Source: JARRNE01 sp963824085
Lineage (GTDB): Bacteria > Pseudomonadota > Gammaproteobacteria > Chromatiales > Chromatiaceae
Assembly (NCBI GenBank): GCA_963824085.1
Contig: CAWGNT010000017.1
Span: forward strand, 324,044-388,043
DNA length: 64,000 bases
Direction of reading: 5' to 3'
Shown: piece by piece, positions 63,330-64,000 of the stretch
How positions within the stretch are numbered: the first letter of the stretch is position 1
How the letters are laid out: every line of letters begins with the position of its first letter
Translations under genes and position numbers: made by a program
The notes under the pieces: generated by a model
What the model saw: the letters and a program-made list of their open reading frames with translations, nothing else
Database searches by the model: none
What the model was told of the DNA's origin: nothing

Positions 63330-63432
63330 TAACCACCCACGCCTCAGGGTCCGTCACGGTGACTGTCAGCGCCAAATTACTCTGCCCAGCCGCCCCGACC
63401 AGCACGTTCACGCGAGCGGTGACCGATGCGGG

Positions 63433-63854
63433 CTAGCTCTGCCACGGATTCAGCAACGGAACGCCTGTAGGCGCGAAGTCGGCCACGTTGCGCGTCACGA
63501 CAGTCATGCCATGCACCAAAGCCGTGGCGGCAATCAGGCGCCATCCCGTTCCGGGCGTGGGTCCGGCACATGCAATCGGGCGCAGCACAGGGCCACCGGG
63601 GTATCCACCGGCAAAATGCGACCGCCGAATGCGGGTAGAACGTAGGTGTTCATCCACTCCTGTAACCGCTCACCTTGTGCGGGGTCGCGGCGTATCACCA
63701 GCAGGATCCCCAGCTCAAGCTCCATGAGCGTCACGGCGGACAGGTGGAAGTGGCCGGCATCGATCCGCGATAACCAGGCGGTCACATTGGTATCGGCCTT
63801 GCCGTCGCCAGCCTTGCGCAGCTCGGAGATGACGTTGGTATCGAGTAGGAACAT
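63433..63854 (-). pseudogene. VapC-type PIN toxin, frameshifted
   Basis: The first frame (FLLDTNVISELRKAG to CARLHVPDPRPERDGA) has the first catalytic Asp and the MELELG acidic helix. After a stop near 63534 the other frame continues LIAATALVHGMTVVTRNVAD, then FAPTGVPLLNPW. A small indel near the DGA/LIAA junction breaks the gene. The ATG overlaps the antitoxin stop (TGATG). In 63330-63432 I see nothing certain. Confidence 0.88.
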
Positions 63855-64000
63855 CAGGGGGAATCAGCAGGGCGAGGCAACTCATGCGAGCGCGGCAGCT
63901 CAAAGTCGATGCCGGACAACCCCGGCATGGCCAGCGCCTCCACAAGGCTCTGGTGCTTGCCGGTGATCCGTTGGTACTCCTCTATGCTGAGCAGCACATG
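63854..64000 (-). CDS. Phd/YefM-type antitoxin, C-terminal part
   Basis: The window ends inside this gene. The 48 visible residues (VLLSIEEYQRITGKHQSLVE, then ALAMPGLSGIDFELPR) match the C-terminal half of Phd/YefM antitoxins that pair with PIN toxins. The start lies beyond 64000. Confidence 0.85.
   Translation of the reverse strand, partial: HVLLSIEEYQRITGKHQSLVEALAMPGLSGIDFELPRSHELPRPADSP

Noticed and set aside
63331..63432. Minus-strand stretch reading SVTARVNVLVGAAGQSNLAL
   Set aside because: It may be a sliver of a surface-protein gene, but about 30 codons with no context are not enough to call.

Overview
The window is about 64 kb of high-GC gammaproteobacterial chromosome. The gene content points to the order Chromatiales (purple sulfur bacteria and relatives). 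The evidence is a class III polyhydroxyalkanoate (PHA) synthase locus in the arrangement known from Allochromatium (phaC-phaE opposite phaA-phaR-phaP-phaB), a pyrophosphate-dependent phosphofructokinase next to an H+-pyrophosphatase, a PTS-Ntr locus with HPr kinase, a petABC cytochrome bc1 operon, a short-form HisG, and 6S RNA between zapA and ygfA. This placement is inference; there is no rRNA gene in the window.

Layout. 0-9 kb: rpiA, ilvA, then ygfA - 6S RNA - zapA - a ZapB-like gene on the minus strand, divergent from ygfB-pepP-ubiH-ubiI. 9-15 kb: a pyrophosphate energy block (PPi-phosphofructokinase, H+-PPase, soluble PPase), then moaC, a bacteriohemerythrin remnant and the GTPase gene ysxC/engB. 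15-19.5 kb: a repeat-rich secreted protein, a TerB-like protein and a phosphohexomutase. 19.5-31 kb, minus strand: ptsI, ptsH, EIIA-Man, rapZ, hprK, ptsN, hpf, rpoN, lptB, lptA, lptC, kdsC, kdsD and a Na+/Ca2+ exchanger. This block joins nitrogen-PTS control to LPS transport and Kdo synthesis. 31-39 kb: mlaFEDCB, murA (with a one-base frameshift), hisG, hisD, hisC. 39-45 kb: the PHA locus, with a shared operator sequence in front of phaE/phaA and phaP. 45-52 kb: a DegS-like protease, a Nif3-like protein, petABC, sspA-sspB.

52-64 kb is an accessory, decaying region. It holds a macrodomain protein, a Nudix hydrolase whose start codon was split from its ribosome binding site by a 175-bp MITE, complete and broken VapBC modules, a truncated MntA with a HepT lacking its catalytic motif, three Uma2-like nuclease genes plus a fragment, a tryptophan-heptad coiled-coil PD-(D/E)XK protein, an IS200-type element, two directly repeated, internally deleted REP-associated transposase copies flanking a Uma2 gene, and many small palindromic repeats.

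The clearest less-described signals are: the MITE with 5-bp target duplications (two copies, one beside phaR, one at the Nudix start codon), a 93-bp structured dispersed repeat, the PHA operators, the repeat-domain secreted protein at 15.5-16.6 kb, and the island of nuclease and toxin remnants. I found no CRISPR array and no tRNA or rRNA genes by eye. No database search was possible, so all names rest on recognition of motifs and synteny.
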